This document shows, piece after piece, positions 45,607-53,715 of a DNA stretch of 64,000 nucleotides. This DNA is from Mycolicibacterium komanii (lineage in GTDB: Bacteria > Actinomycetota > Actinomycetes > Mycobacteriales > Mycobacteriaceae). How positions within the stretch are numbered: position 1 is the stretch's first letter; every line of letters begins with the position of its first letter. The notes below the pieces were generated by a model, which was not told where the DNA came from, ran no database searches, and was given only the letters and a program-made list of their open reading frames with translations. Position numbers and translations under genes: made by a program. The stretch is from positions 1-64,000 of the forward strand of contig NZ_CVTA01000055.1 in the NCBI RefSeq assembly GCF_001050035.1, read 5' to 3'.

Positions 45607-47235
45607 ATGGCAGATACGCATGTCGTCACCAACCAGGTCCCTCCGCTGGAGGACTACAACCCGGCGACGTCGCCGGTTCTCATCGAGGCGCTGATCCGCG
45701 AGGGCGGCGAATGGGGGCTCGACGAGGTCACCGAGCTGGGCGCGCTCTCGGGCTCGCAGCAGGCGCAGCGCTGGGGTGAGTTGGCCGACCGCAACCAACC
45801 GATCCTTCGCACTCACGACCGCTACGGCCACCGCGTCGACGAGGTCGAGTACGACCCCGCCTATCACTCCCTGATGAAGGTGGCCATCGGGCACGGGCTG
45901 CACGCCGCACCGTGGGCCGACGATCGCCCGGGTGCCCACGTCGTGCGCGCCGCCAAGACGTCGGTATGGACTCCCGAGCCCGGCCACGTCTGCCCGATCT
46001 CCATGACCTACGCCGTCGTACCGGCGTTGCGCCACAACCCCGAACTCGCGGCGGTGTACGAGCCGTTGCTCGTCAGCCGCGAGTACGACCCTGAGCTCAA
46101 AGTGGCCACGACGAAGGCCGGCATCACCGCGGGCATGTCGATGACCGAGAAGCAGGGTGGGTCGGACGTGCGTGCGGGAACGACCGAAGCGACGCCGAAC
46201 GGTGACGGCAGTTACTCACTGCGCGGGCACAAGTGGTTCACCTCGGCACCGATGTGCGACATCTTCCTGGTTCTCGCGCAGGCGCCCGGCGGGCTGTCGT
46301 GCTTCATGCTGCCGCGAGTGCTGCCCGACGGCACCCGCAACCGGATGTTCCTGCAACGCCTCAAGGACAAGCTCGGCAATCACGCCAACGCGTCGTCCGA
46401 GGTGGAGTACGACGGTGCGATCGCGTGGCTGGTCGGCGAGGAGGGTCGCGGTGTACCGACCATCATCGAAATGGTCAACCTGACGCGCCTGGACTGCACG
46501 CTCGGCAGCGCCACCAGTATGCGCAACGGCCTCGCACGGGCGATCCATCACGCGCAGCACCGAAAGGCGTTCGGCGAGTATCTGATTGATCAGCCGCTGA
46601 TGCGCAACGTGCTTGCCGATCTCGCGGTCGAAGCCGAGGCGGCAACGATCGTCGCGATGCGTATGGCCGGGGCGACCGACGCCGCCGTGCGCGGCGACAC
46701 GCGGGAGACCCTGCTGCGGCGTATCGGCCTGGCGGCCAGCAAGTACTGGGTGTGCAAGCGCGCGACCCCGCACGCCGCCGAGGCCATGGAGTGCCTGGGC
46801 GGCAACGGCTATGTCGAGGAGTCGGGCATGCCTCGGCTGTACCGCGAAGCGCCGCTGATGGGCATCTGGGAGGGATCCGGCAACGTCAGCGCGCTGGATA
46901 CGTTGCGGGCCATGGCAACTCGTCCAGAATGCATCGACGTGCTGTTCGACGAACTCGGTCAGACGGCGGGTGCCGATCCTCGTCTCGACGCCCACGTCCA
47001 GGCGCTGCGCCCCGCACTCGGTGATCTCGAGACCATCCAGTACCGCGCCCGTAAGGTCGCCGAGGACATCAGCCTCGCGCTGCAGGGTTCGCTCTTGGTG
47101 CGCCACGGACACCCCGCCGTCGCGGAGGCGTTCCTCGCCACGCGGATGGGCGGCGCCTGGGGCAGCGCGTTCGGAACGCTTCCCGCCGGGCTCGACCTTG
47201 CGCCGATCATCGAGCGCGCGTTGGTCAAGGGATGA
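45607..47235 (+). CDS. fadE8: Acyl-CoA dehydrogenase FadE8, AidB-like
   Basis: A 542-residue flavoprotein, positional equivalent of Rv0672. The fold is AidB-like: the N-terminal segment VTNQVPPLEDYNP, the motif GMSMTEKQGGSDVRAG (about residues 177-192; FAD and substrate-contact region), and GNVSALDTLRAM near residue 424. AidB proteins belong to the acyl-CoA dehydrogenase superfamily but bind DNA and are linked to alkylation response in E. coli. Whether the product oxidises an acyl-CoA or acts in repair cannot be read. It is upstream of echA4, and the endonuclease IV gene lies two genes before it. The ATG is probably leaderless. Confidence 0.92.
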   Translation: MADTHVVTNQVPPLEDYNPATSPVLIEALIREGGEWGLDEVTELGALSGSQQAQRWGELADRNQPILRTHDRYGHRVDEVEYDPAYHSLMKVAIGHGLHAAPWADDRPGAHVVRAAKTSVWTPEPGHVCPISMTYAVVPALRHNPELAAVYEPLLVSREYDPELKVATTKAGITAGMSMTEKQGGSDVRAGTTEATPNGDGSYSLRGHKWFTSAPMCDIFLVLAQAPGGLSCFMLPRVLPDGTRNRMFLQRLKDKLGNHANASSEVEYDGAIAWLVGEEGRGVPTIIEMVNLTRLDCTLGSATSMRNGLARAIHHAQHRKAFGEYLIDQPLMRNVLADLAVEAEAATIVAMRMAGATDAAVRGDTRETLLRRIGLAASKYWVCKRATPHAAEAMECLGGNGYVEESGMPRLYREAPLMGIWEGSGNVSALDTLRAMATRPECIDVLFDELGQTAGADPRLDAHVQALRPALGDLETIQYRARKVAEDISLALQGSLLVRHGHPAVAEAFLATRMGGAWGSAFGTLPAGLDLAPIIERALVKG

Positions 47236-47344
47236 CATTTCCGGCGAACTGGGCCCACGTGCCAGCAGGGGAACGCAAAACTGTCCATTTCCGGGGGATT
47301 TTGGTCACTTTTGCGTCTGCCCGCGAGGGTGAGGTGACGCGACG

Positions 47345-48283
47345 ATGACGCACGCGATCAGGCCGGTCGACTTCGACAACCTCAAGACGATGACCTATGA
47401 GGTCACGGACCGGGTCGCCCGCATCACGTTCAACCGTCCCGAGAAGGGCAACGCGATCGTCGCGGACACCCCGTTGGAACTGTCGGCGTTGGTGGAGCGG
47501 GCCGACCTCGACCCGAACGTGCATGTGATCCTGGTATCCGGTCGGGGCGACGGGTTCTGTGGCGGTTTCGACCTTTCCGCGTACGCGGAGGGTTCGTCGT
47601 CGGCGGGTGGCGGCAACCCCTACCGTGACACGGTGCTGTCCGGCAGGACGCAGGGGGAGAACAGCCAGCCCGACCAGCCGTGGGATCCGATGATCGACTA
47701 CCAGATGATGAGCCGGTTCGTCCGCGGCTTCTCCAGCCTGATGCGGTGCGACAAGCCCACAGTGGTCAAGATCCACGGCTACTGCATCGCGGGCGGCACG
47801 GACATCGCGCTGCACGCCGACCAGGTGATCGCCGCCGCCGACGCGAAGATCGGCTACCCGCCCACCCGCGTCTGGGGTGTGCCCGCGGCCGGGATGTGGG
47901 CACATCGGCTCGGGGATCAACGCGCCAAACGCCTTCTGCTGACCGGTGATTCGATCACCGGCGCGCAGGCTGCCGAATGGGGTCTCGCGGTGGAGGCGCC
48001 GGCGCCCGAAGACCTCGACGAGCGCACCGAACGGCTGGTCGAGCGGATCGCGCGGGTGCCGATCAACCAGCTCATCATGGTCAAGCTGGCGATGAACTCG
48101 GCGCTGTACAACCAGGGCACCGCGAACAGCGCGATGATCTCCACTGTGTTCGACGGGATCGCCCGGCACACACCTGAAGGGCATGCGTTCGTCGCGCTGT
48201 CACGCGAGCAGGGGTTCCGCGAAGCCGTCCGCCAGCGCGACGAACCGTTCGACGACTACGGCCGCAAGGCCTCCGGGGTCTGA
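47345..48283 (+). CDS. echA4: Enoyl-CoA hydratase/isomerase family protein EchA4
   Basis: A 312-residue crotonase-fold enzyme, positional equivalent of Rv0673; probably hydrates an enoyl-CoA in fatty-acid or sterol breakdown. Seen: ARITFNRPEKGNAI, oxyanion-hole segment VSGRGDGFCGGFDLSAYA, and GYCIAGGTDIALHADQVIAA for the second oxyanion site. The ATG at 47345 is 109 bases after fadE8. Its stop overlaps the regulator gene's ATG (TGATG). The N-terminal region to residue 20 is longer than the minimal fold. Confidence 0.9.
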   Translation: MTHAIRPVDFDNLKTMTYEVTDRVARITFNRPEKGNAIVADTPLELSALVERADLDPNVHVILVSGRGDGFCGGFDLSAYAEGSSSAGGGNPYRDTVLSGRTQGENSQPDQPWDPMIDYQMMSRFVRGFSSLMRCDKPTVVKIHGYCIAGGTDIALHADQVIAAADAKIGYPPTRVWGVPAAGMWAHRLGDQRAKRLLLTGDSITGAQAAEWGLAVEAPAPEDLDERTERLVERIARVPINQLIMVKLAMNSALYNQGTANSAMISTVFDGIARHTPEGHAFVALSREQGFREAVRQRDEPFDDYGRKASGV

Positions 48284-49041
48284 TGCCGAAGTCGCGGTCG
48301 CGGATGCCGGCCCGCTCGGTCGTGCTGAGCGTTCTGCTTGGTGCGCATCCGGCCTGGGCCACCGCAAGCGAACTCATAAGGCTCACCGCCGATTTCGGTA
48401 TCAGGGAGTCGACCGTGCGCGTCGCGCTGACGCGGATGGTCAGCGCAGGCGACCTCGTTCGGTCCGAGGACGGCTACCGACTGTCGGACCGCCTGATGGC
48501 GCGGCAACGCCGTCAGGACGACGCGATCAATCCGCGGCTGCGTCCGTGGAAGGGCGACTGGACCACTGTGGTGATCACCAGCGTCGGCACCGACGCCCGG
48601 GCCAGGGCGGGTCTGCGAAGCACGTTGCACGACGGCCGGTTCGTCGAATTGCGCGAGGGAGTGTGGCTGCGGCCGGACAACCTCGATACAGCGCTGCCAC
48701 CGGAGGTCCTGCAACGCGTGCGCGTGCTGGTCGCCCGCGATGCCGAGCCCGCCGAGCTGGTGGCGCGGTTGTGGGACATACCCGCGTGGGCGCGCACGGG
48801 TCGGGCCTTGCTCGACGAAATCGCCTCGGCGCCAGACGTACCCGCGCGGTTCGCTGTCGCGGCCGCGATTGTCCGCCACCTGCTCACCGACCCCGTGCTG
48901 CCGGAACAACTGCTGCCCGACGACTGGCCCGGCGCCGCGTTGCGCCAGGCCTACAACGACTTCGCCGCGGAGCTGTCCGCGCGGCGTGACGGTACCGGAT
49001 CGTCGCCTACGCGACGTGACCAACTGATGGAGGCGACATGA
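48283..49041 (+). CDS. PaaX-family transcriptional regulator
   Basis: A 252-residue regulator, positional equivalent of Rv0674. The N-terminal winged HTH is seen in VVLSVLLGAHPAWATASELI and IRESTVRVALTRMVSAGDLVR, the central PaaX domain in LRPWKGDWTTVVITSV, and a helical C-terminal domain follows. PaaX represses phenylacetate catabolism in E. coli and senses phenylacetyl-CoA; here its partner genes are two crotonases, translationally overlapping at both ends (TGATG with echA4, ATGA with echA5), so it may sense a CoA thioester from this operon. Confidence 0.9.
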   Translation: MPKSRSRMPARSVVLSVLLGAHPAWATASELIRLTADFGIRESTVRVALTRMVSAGDLVRSEDGYRLSDRLMARQRRQDDAINPRLRPWKGDWTTVVITSVGTDARARAGLRSTLHDGRFVELREGVWLRPDNLDTALPPEVLQRVRVLVARDAEPAELVARLWDIPAWARTGRALLDEIASAPDVPARFAVAAAIVRHLLTDPVLPEQLLPDDWPGAALRQAYNDFAAELSARRDGTGSSPTRRDQLMEAT

Positions 49042-49802
49042 CGGGTGGAGTGCGGGTCGAGAAAAACGGCGGCGTCACGACGGTGATCATGAATCGCCCG
49101 CAGGCACGCAACGCCGTCAACGGTCCGGCGGCCGCGGAGCTGTACGCGGCCTTCGACGAGTTCGACAAGGACGATTCGGCCGCCGTCGCGGTGTTGTGGG
49201 GTGACAACGGAACATTCTGTGCAGGAGCCGATCTCAAGGCGTTCGGGACGCCGGACGCCAATCCGGTGCACCGCTCAGGCCCCGGTCCCATGGGGCCCAG
49301 TCGAATGGTGTTGTCCAAACCGGTGATCGCGGCCGTGAGCGGATACGCCGTGGCCGGCGGTCTGGAGCTGGCCTTGTGGTGCGACCTGCGCGTCGTCGAG
49401 GAGGACGCGATCATGGGCGTGTTCTGCCGGCGCTGGGGCGTACCGCTGATCGACGGCGGAACCGTGCGGCTGCCGCGACTCATCGGCCACAGCCGGGCAA
49501 TGGATCTCATCCTGACCGGCCGCGCCGTCGACGCACCCGAGGCTTTGGCGATGGGTCTGGCCAATCGCGTCGTGCCCAAAGGTGAGGCGCGCCAGCGGGC
49601 CGAGGAGCTGGCCGCCGAACTGGCCGGGTTGCCGCAGCAGTGCATGCGCGCCGACCGGCTCTCGGCGCTCAACCAGTGGGGCCGCTCGGAAGCCGAGGCG
49701 ATGGACTTCGAGTTCGGCAGCATGTCGCGCGTGGCCGCCGAATCCCTAGAGGGGGCCGCCCGTTTCGCGGCCGGCGCGGGCAGACACGGCGCGAGCGCCT
49801 AG
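49038..49802 (+). CDS. echA5: Enoyl-CoA hydratase family protein EchA5
   Basis: A 254-residue crotonase-fold enzyme, positional equivalent of Rv0675. Seen: TVIMNRPQARNAVN, the oxyanion-hole GTFCAGADLKAFG and the second motif VSGYAVAGGLELALWCDLRV. Its start overlaps the PaaX-type regulator stop by 4 bases. It ends one base before the convergent DUF3060 gene. The substrate is not known; the operon suggests ring or side-chain degradation of a CoA-linked compound. Confidence 0.9.
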   Translation: MTGGVRVEKNGGVTTVIMNRPQARNAVNGPAAAELYAAFDEFDKDDSAAVAVLWGDNGTFCAGADLKAFGTPDANPVHRSGPGPMGPSRMVLSKPVIAAVSGYAVAGGLELALWCDLRVVEEDAIMGVFCRRWGVPLIDGGTVRLPRLIGHSRAMDLILTGRAVDAPEALAMGLANRVVPKGEARQRAEELAAELAGLPQQCMRADRLSALNQWGRSEAEAMDFEFGSMSRVAAESLEGAARFAAGAGRHGASA

Positions 49803-50216
49803 TCAGCCCTTGGAGATCTTGTTGTTGTTGCCGGTGTCGTTGACCTTCGGATCACCGTCTTTGTAGGTCACCGTGTTGTTCAGGCCGACGACGCTGATCT
49901 CCTTGTCGATCCGCTCGAAGGTGACCTTGTTGTCGGCGCCGCCGATGTTCACGTTCGCGCAGGTGCCCTTGACGGTCAGCGTGTTGTTCGAGCCGCCGAT
50001 GTTCAGCGATTTGCCGTCGGCGCAGTCGATGTCGGCCGTCGTGCCGAACGAGCCGTAGTTGATCGTGTTGCCGACTTCGATCTGGGCACCCGACGAGCCC
50101 GCGGTCGCGGTCGGGGTGTTGGTGTCGTTGCTCTCGGATCCGCAGCCGGCGAGCAGCAACGCGGCGGCTGCCGCACCGAGAAGGGGATAGGCGATGGATG
50201 TGGCACGCATGCTCAT
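49803..50216 (-). CDS. DUF3060-type lipoprotein
   Basis: A 137-residue exported lipoprotein: signal peptide ending LLLAGC (lipobox, Cys25), then a Thr/Ser linker and a repeat-rich domain with alternating Asn/Gly turns (GNTINYG, GGSNNTLTV, GGADNKVTF, LNNTVTY, GNNNKIS), typical of a small beta-solenoid of the DUF3060 family. Positional equivalent of Rv0679c. Coupled to the next gene by a 4-base overlap (ATGA). Function unknown. Confidence 0.85.
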   Translation of the reverse strand: MSMRATSIAYPLLGAAAAALLLAGCGSESNDTNTPTATAGSSGAQIEVGNTINYGSFGTTADIDCADGKSLNIGGSNNTLTVKGTCANVNIGGADNKVTFERIDKEISVVGLNNTVTYKDGDPKVNDTGNNNKISKG

Positions 50217-50647
50217 GCGGGTACCCGGTTGATTCGGTTGGTCATCCCCAATTCTCGTCCGCGGTCCAGGACGAGCGGGTTGCCGTTCTTGTAGAGCACC
50301 GTCTGATCCCAGCCGTACACCGTGATGTCGTTGATGACGTTGTCGGCGACGACGACGTTGCCGTTGCCCTGCATGGTCACCGCCCAGCAGTTCCCCAACG
50401 TGGTGATCCGGTTGTTCGCGCCGTTGACGAGCAGCGTGGAGTCGGCGCAGTCGATCGTCTCGACGATGCCGATGCCGGTGATGGTGGTGTCGGTTCCCCG
50501 GTGCGCGCCGACGACGCTGTTGTCGGCGCACTGACGCAACAACGGGTTGCAGACCACCGGCTCCGCCTGCGCGGCCGGAGCGGCGAGGATCAGCGGAAAC
50601 ACCGTGGCCGATGCCGCAAGTGACCGGGCTGCAACAGTCCACACCAT
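50213..50647 (-). CDS. Secreted DUF3060 protein
   Basis: A 144-residue secreted protein. The signal peptide runs to AQA-E (cleavage after about residue 28); the mature part has Cys residues in VCNPLLRQC and the same Asn/Gly-rich repeating turns (NGANNRITT, GNGNVVVAD, YGWDQTVLYK) as the lipoprotein encoded downstream. Positional equivalent of Rv0680c. First gene of a two-gene minus-strand operon divergent from the DUF3558-like pair. Confidence 0.83.
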   Translation of the reverse strand: MVWTVAARSLAASATVFPLILAAPAAQAEPVVCNPLLRQCADNSVVGAHRGTDTTITGIGIVETIDCADSTLLVNGANNRITTLGNCWAVTMQGNGNVVVADNVINDITVYGWDQTVLYKNGNPLVLDRGRELGMTNRINRVPA

Positions 50648-50734
50648 GGACAAGAGCGTACGTTGCCGCGTTCCACTGTTGGGATGGTTCACCCGAGTCG
50701 CTATTAACGGTTGCGCTGGGTAGCGTGAGCGGCG

Positions 50735-51268
50735 ATGCATTCGCGGTTCGGTCCGATTGCTGTCGCGGCGGTCGTAGCGGTGGTGGCGGTGGCGGGGTGT
50801 GCTGAGACCGTCAACGGAACCGCGCAGCGGGCCACTCCCGGCGTCCCCGATCCCGACCGCGACTACGGCTACGTCGACGACCGCTGCGGGCTGCTGGACG
50901 ACGAGACCGTTCAGGAGATTCTGGCCGCCGAGAACGTCGTGCGGCCCTACAGCGGCGCGGTCTGCCAGTACGTCCTCTTTCGCGGCGACGTGACGATCGA
51001 CGCGACGTACTCCTGGTTCGAAAACGGAAGCCTCGATCGGGAGCGCGCGCTCGCCGACGAGCGTGGCGCGCAGATCACCGAGACCGACATCGAGCGCCAC
51101 CCGGCCTTCACCGCACGGCGCGACATCACCGGCGCGGCGTGCTCAGTCACCGCCGCGGCGGGCAGCGGAGTCCTCAGTTGGTGGGTGCAGTTCCGCGATC
51201 AACGTGCCGGCGATCCGTGCCAGGAAGCGCAGAAGTTGTTGTCGGCCACCTTGAAATCGGAGATGTGA
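50735..51268 (+). CDS. DUF3558-like lipoprotein 1
   Basis: A 177-residue lipoprotein with a hydrophobic N-terminus rich in Val and Ala and the lipobox VAGC (Cys near residue 22). The mature part (CGLLDDETVQEILAAENV...) has the Cys pattern and helix-first layout of DUF3558 proteins, with a WW-x-QFRDQ strand near the end. No orthologue is placed here in M. tuberculosis. The stop overlaps the next start (GTGA). Confidence 0.8.
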   Translation: MHSRFGPIAVAAVVAVVAVAGCAETVNGTAQRATPGVPDPDRDYGYVDDRCGLLDDETVQEILAAENVVRPYSGAVCQYVLFRGDVTIDATYSWFENGSLDRERALADERGAQITETDIERHPAFTARRDITGAACSVTAAAGSGVLSWWVQFRDQRAGDPCQEAQKLLSATLKSEM

Positions 51269-51798
51269 CCGTGCCCGCCAAGTGGAGTCGCCGACTGGCC
51301 GCGTTGGGCGCGTGCGTCGCGCTGCTCACGGCGTGCGGGGCGACCGAGGAGTCGCCGACCTCTTCACCGACCGCCAAACCCGGCGGCGGGTTCCGCAGCG
51401 GCGACTGCAACGGCATCACCGACGCCGACATCGCCGCGGCGGTCGGCTCGGAGGAGTTCACCAAGGCGGTCGTCAGCGACGCCGGCTGCTTTTGGCAGGA
51501 GAACACCGTGTTCGGCACCGTCGGCGCCGGAATGGGCATTTCGACCTGGTGGTACCGCGGCAGCGACATGGACACCGAGCGGACGCTCGAACAGCAGGCC
51601 GGCCGCACCCTGACCGAACTGTCCGTCGACGGCAACAAGGGCTTCAAGGCGTTCGACGCGAACGCCTGCAGTTTCTATGTGGCCAAGGGCGGCGACGTGA
51701 TCACGTGGTCCATCCAGACGATGAACCCCGCGACGCTGCCGGATCTGTGCTCGATCACCGAACAACTCGCCGAGCTCAGCCAGGAGCGCGTCAACTGA
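51265..51798 (+). CDS. DUF3558-like lipoprotein 2
   Basis: A 177-residue lipoprotein, paralogue of its neighbour: lipobox LLTAC followed by CGATEESP, then CNGITDADIAAAVGSEEF, the WYRGSDMDTERTLEQQAG segment and a terminal LPDLCSITEQLAELS. The GTG at 51265 overlaps the previous stop; an in-frame GTG at 51271 is an alternative. It probably acts with lipoprotein 1 at the outer face of the membrane. Function unknown. Confidence 0.8.
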   Translation: MTVPAKWSRRLAALGACVALLTACGATEESPTSSPTAKPGGGFRSGDCNGITDADIAAAVGSEEFTKAVVSDAGCFWQENTVFGTVGAGMGISTWWYRGSDMDTERTLEQQAGRTLTELSVDGNKGFKAFDANACSFYVAKGGDVITWSIQTMNPATLPDLCSITEQLAELSQERVN

Positions 51799-51876
51799 TC
51801 CGAAGCGAACTAGAGGTGTTAGTTTTCTCCCGGGAATCGACGACGAAATCGACGACGGCAAGGGGGCGAAGCGCGG

Positions 51877-52464
51877 ATGGCCCAGCCCTCGAGCACGCCG
51901 GCCAGGAAAGCGCCCCGGCTCAGTCGCGAGTCGATCGTCAACGCCGCACTGACGTTCCTGGACCGTGAAGGCTGGGACGCGCTGACGATCAACGCGCTCG
52001 CCACCCAGCTCGGCACCAAGGGGCCGTCGCTGTACAACCACGTCAACAGCCTCGACGACCTGCGCCGAACGGTGCGGATGCGCGTCGTCGGCGACATCAT
52101 CGGCATGCTCACCAACGTCGCGGAGGGTCGCACCCGCGACGATGCCGTGACCGCGATGGCCAGCGCCTACCGCAGCTATGCCCATCACCATCCGGGGCGT
52201 TATTCGGCGTTCACCCGGATGCCGTTGGGCGGCGACGACCCCGAATTCACCGAGGCCACCCGGGCGGCCGCCGCGCCCGTTATCGCGGTCCTGGCGTCCT
52301 ATGGACTCGAGGGTGAGAACGCGTTCTATGCGGCGCTGGAGTTCTGGTCGGCCATGCACGGATTCGTGCTCCTGGAGATGACCGGGGCGATGGAGGGCAT
52401 CGACACCGACGCCGTGTACAGCGACATGGTGATGCGGTTGGCGTCCGGGATGGAGCGTCGGTAG
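51877..52464 (+). CDS. TetR-family transcriptional regulator
   Basis: A 195-residue regulator, positional equivalent of Rv0681. HTH region about residues 15-60: LSRESIVNAALTFLDREGWD and TINALATQLGTKGPSLYNHVN. C-terminal domain of the TetR_C_33 (WHG) type with the helical AMASAYRSYAHHHPGRY and FWSAMHGFVLLEM segments. Which gene it controls is unclear; it ends 333 bases before rpsL. No dyad was found directly before its ATG. Confidence 0.92.
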   Translation: MAQPSSTPARKAPRLSRESIVNAALTFLDREGWDALTINALATQLGTKGPSLYNHVNSLDDLRRTVRMRVVGDIIGMLTNVAEGRTRDDAVTAMASAYRSYAHHHPGRYSAFTRMPLGGDDPEFTEATRAAAAPVIAVLASYGLEGENAFYAALEFWSAMHGFVLLEMTGAMEGIDTDAVYSDMVMRLASGMERR

Positions 52465-52797
52465 CTGCGCGTCCCGGCCCATCCGGGAGAAGGTAACCTG
52501 ACCTGCGGTTAGGGCGCAGCCGACGGGTTTGGAGCGCTGCCCCTGTGCTGGTATTGTGGACGATCGTGCCTGGCAGATAAGGCGCTTTGTGGGTGCATTT
52601 ACCGAAGGGACCCGCTAAGCGTGCCTGCACGCCGGGCCAATTCGCATGTCGCCATGCTCCGAGAATGAGGCGATGCCTTCGAATTGCTTCGGGCGGGCGC
52701 GTGCGACACACCCGGTCGCGGGGTACGCAACCGGGGCAAAACAGCAGTACAGAGACTTGACCAGAACTTAAGAAGCAGCAACACAGAAAGCCGGTAG
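52465..52797 (+). promoter_or_regulatory. rpsL (str operon) promoter and leader
   Basis: This 333-base gap contains the str-operon promoter: TTGGAG (52529-52534), 17 bases, TATTGT (52552-52557). The expected transcript leader is about 235 bases. Local hairpins are possible in the leader (for example around 52645-52700) but none was clear enough to name. No ORF is supported in it. Confidence 0.65.
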
Positions 52798-53172
52798 ATG
52801 CCAACCATCCAGCAGCTGGTCCGCAAGGGTCGCCACGACAAGCCCGCCAAGGCGAAGACCGCGGCCCTCAAGGGCAGCCCGCAGCGCCGCGGAGTGTGCA
52901 CCCGCGTGTACACGACCACCCCGAAGAAGCCGAACTCGGCGCTTCGGAAGGTCGCGCGCGTCAAGCTGACCAGCGCGGTCGAGGTCACCGCCTACATCCC
53001 GGGCGAGGGCCACAACCTGCAGGAGCACTCGATGGTCCTAGTGCGCGGCGGCCGTGTGAAGGACCTGCCGGGTGTGCGCTACAAAATCATCCGCGGCTCC
53101 CTGGACACCCAGGGCGTGAAGAACCGCAAGCAGGCGCGTAGCCGTTACGGCGCGAAGAAGGAGAAGAGCTGA
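52798..53172 (+). CDS. rpsL: 30S ribosomal protein S12
   Basis: S12 controls decoding accuracy at the A site; its lysines 43 and 88 are the classic streptomycin-resistance positions. The 124-residue protein begins [12 protein letters not shown]; residues 43 (in TTPKKPNS) and 88 (in [10 protein letters not shown]) are both Lys, the sensitive form. The stop overlaps the rpsG ATG by one base. Confidence 0.98.
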   Translation: MPTIQQLVRKGRHDKPAKAKTAALKGSPQRRGVCTRVYTTTPKKPNSALRKVARVKLTSAVEVTAYIPGEGHNLQEHSMVLVRGGRVKDLPGVRYKIIRGSLDTQGVKNRKQARSRYGAKKEKS

Positions 53173-53642
53173 TGCCGCGCAAGGGACCGGCACCCAAGCG
53201 TCCGTTGGTCAACGATCCGGTCTACGGGTCGCAGCTGGTCACCCAGCTGGTCAACAAGGTTCTGCTGGACGGGAAGAAATCGCTGGCCGAACGCATTGTT
53301 TATGGTGCGCTCGAACAGGCCCGCGACAAGACCGGCACCGATCCGGTGGTCACCCTCAAGCGCGCTCTGGACAACGTCAAGCCGGCACTCGAGGTTCGCA
53401 GCCGTCGCGTCGGCGGCGCCACCTACCAGGTTCCCGTGGAGGTCCGTCCGGATCGCTCGGTCACGCTGGCACTGCGCTGGCTGGTCAGCTTCTCCAAGGC
53501 CCGGCGCGAGAAGACCATGATCGAGCGCCTGGCGAACGAGATCCTCGACGCCAGCAATGGCCTGGGTGCCGCCGTGAAGCGGCGTGAGGACACCCACAAG
53601 ATGGCCGAGGCGAACCGCGCCTTCGCGCACTACCGCTGGTGA
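53172..53642 (+). CDS. rpsG: 30S ribosomal protein S7
   Basis: S7 initiates assembly of the 30S head and lies near the E-site tRNA. The 156-residue protein has [16 protein letters not shown], the [14 protein letters not shown] hairpin, [17 protein letters not shown] and the basic C-terminal helix ending FAHYRW. Second gene of the str operon; fusA follows after 73 bases. Confidence 0.98.
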   Translation: MPRKGPAPKRPLVNDPVYGSQLVTQLVNKVLLDGKKSLAERIVYGALEQARDKTGTDPVVTLKRALDNVKPALEVRSRRVGGATYQVPVEVRPDRSVTLALRWLVSFSKARREKTMIERLANEILDASNGLGAAVKRREDTHKMAEANRAFAHYRW

Positions 53643-53715
53643 TAGCCGCCGGCGTGCAGTGTTGCCGCCGGCGCAATGACCACACAGCAACTACGAAGCG
53701 AGAGAGAAGACTTCT

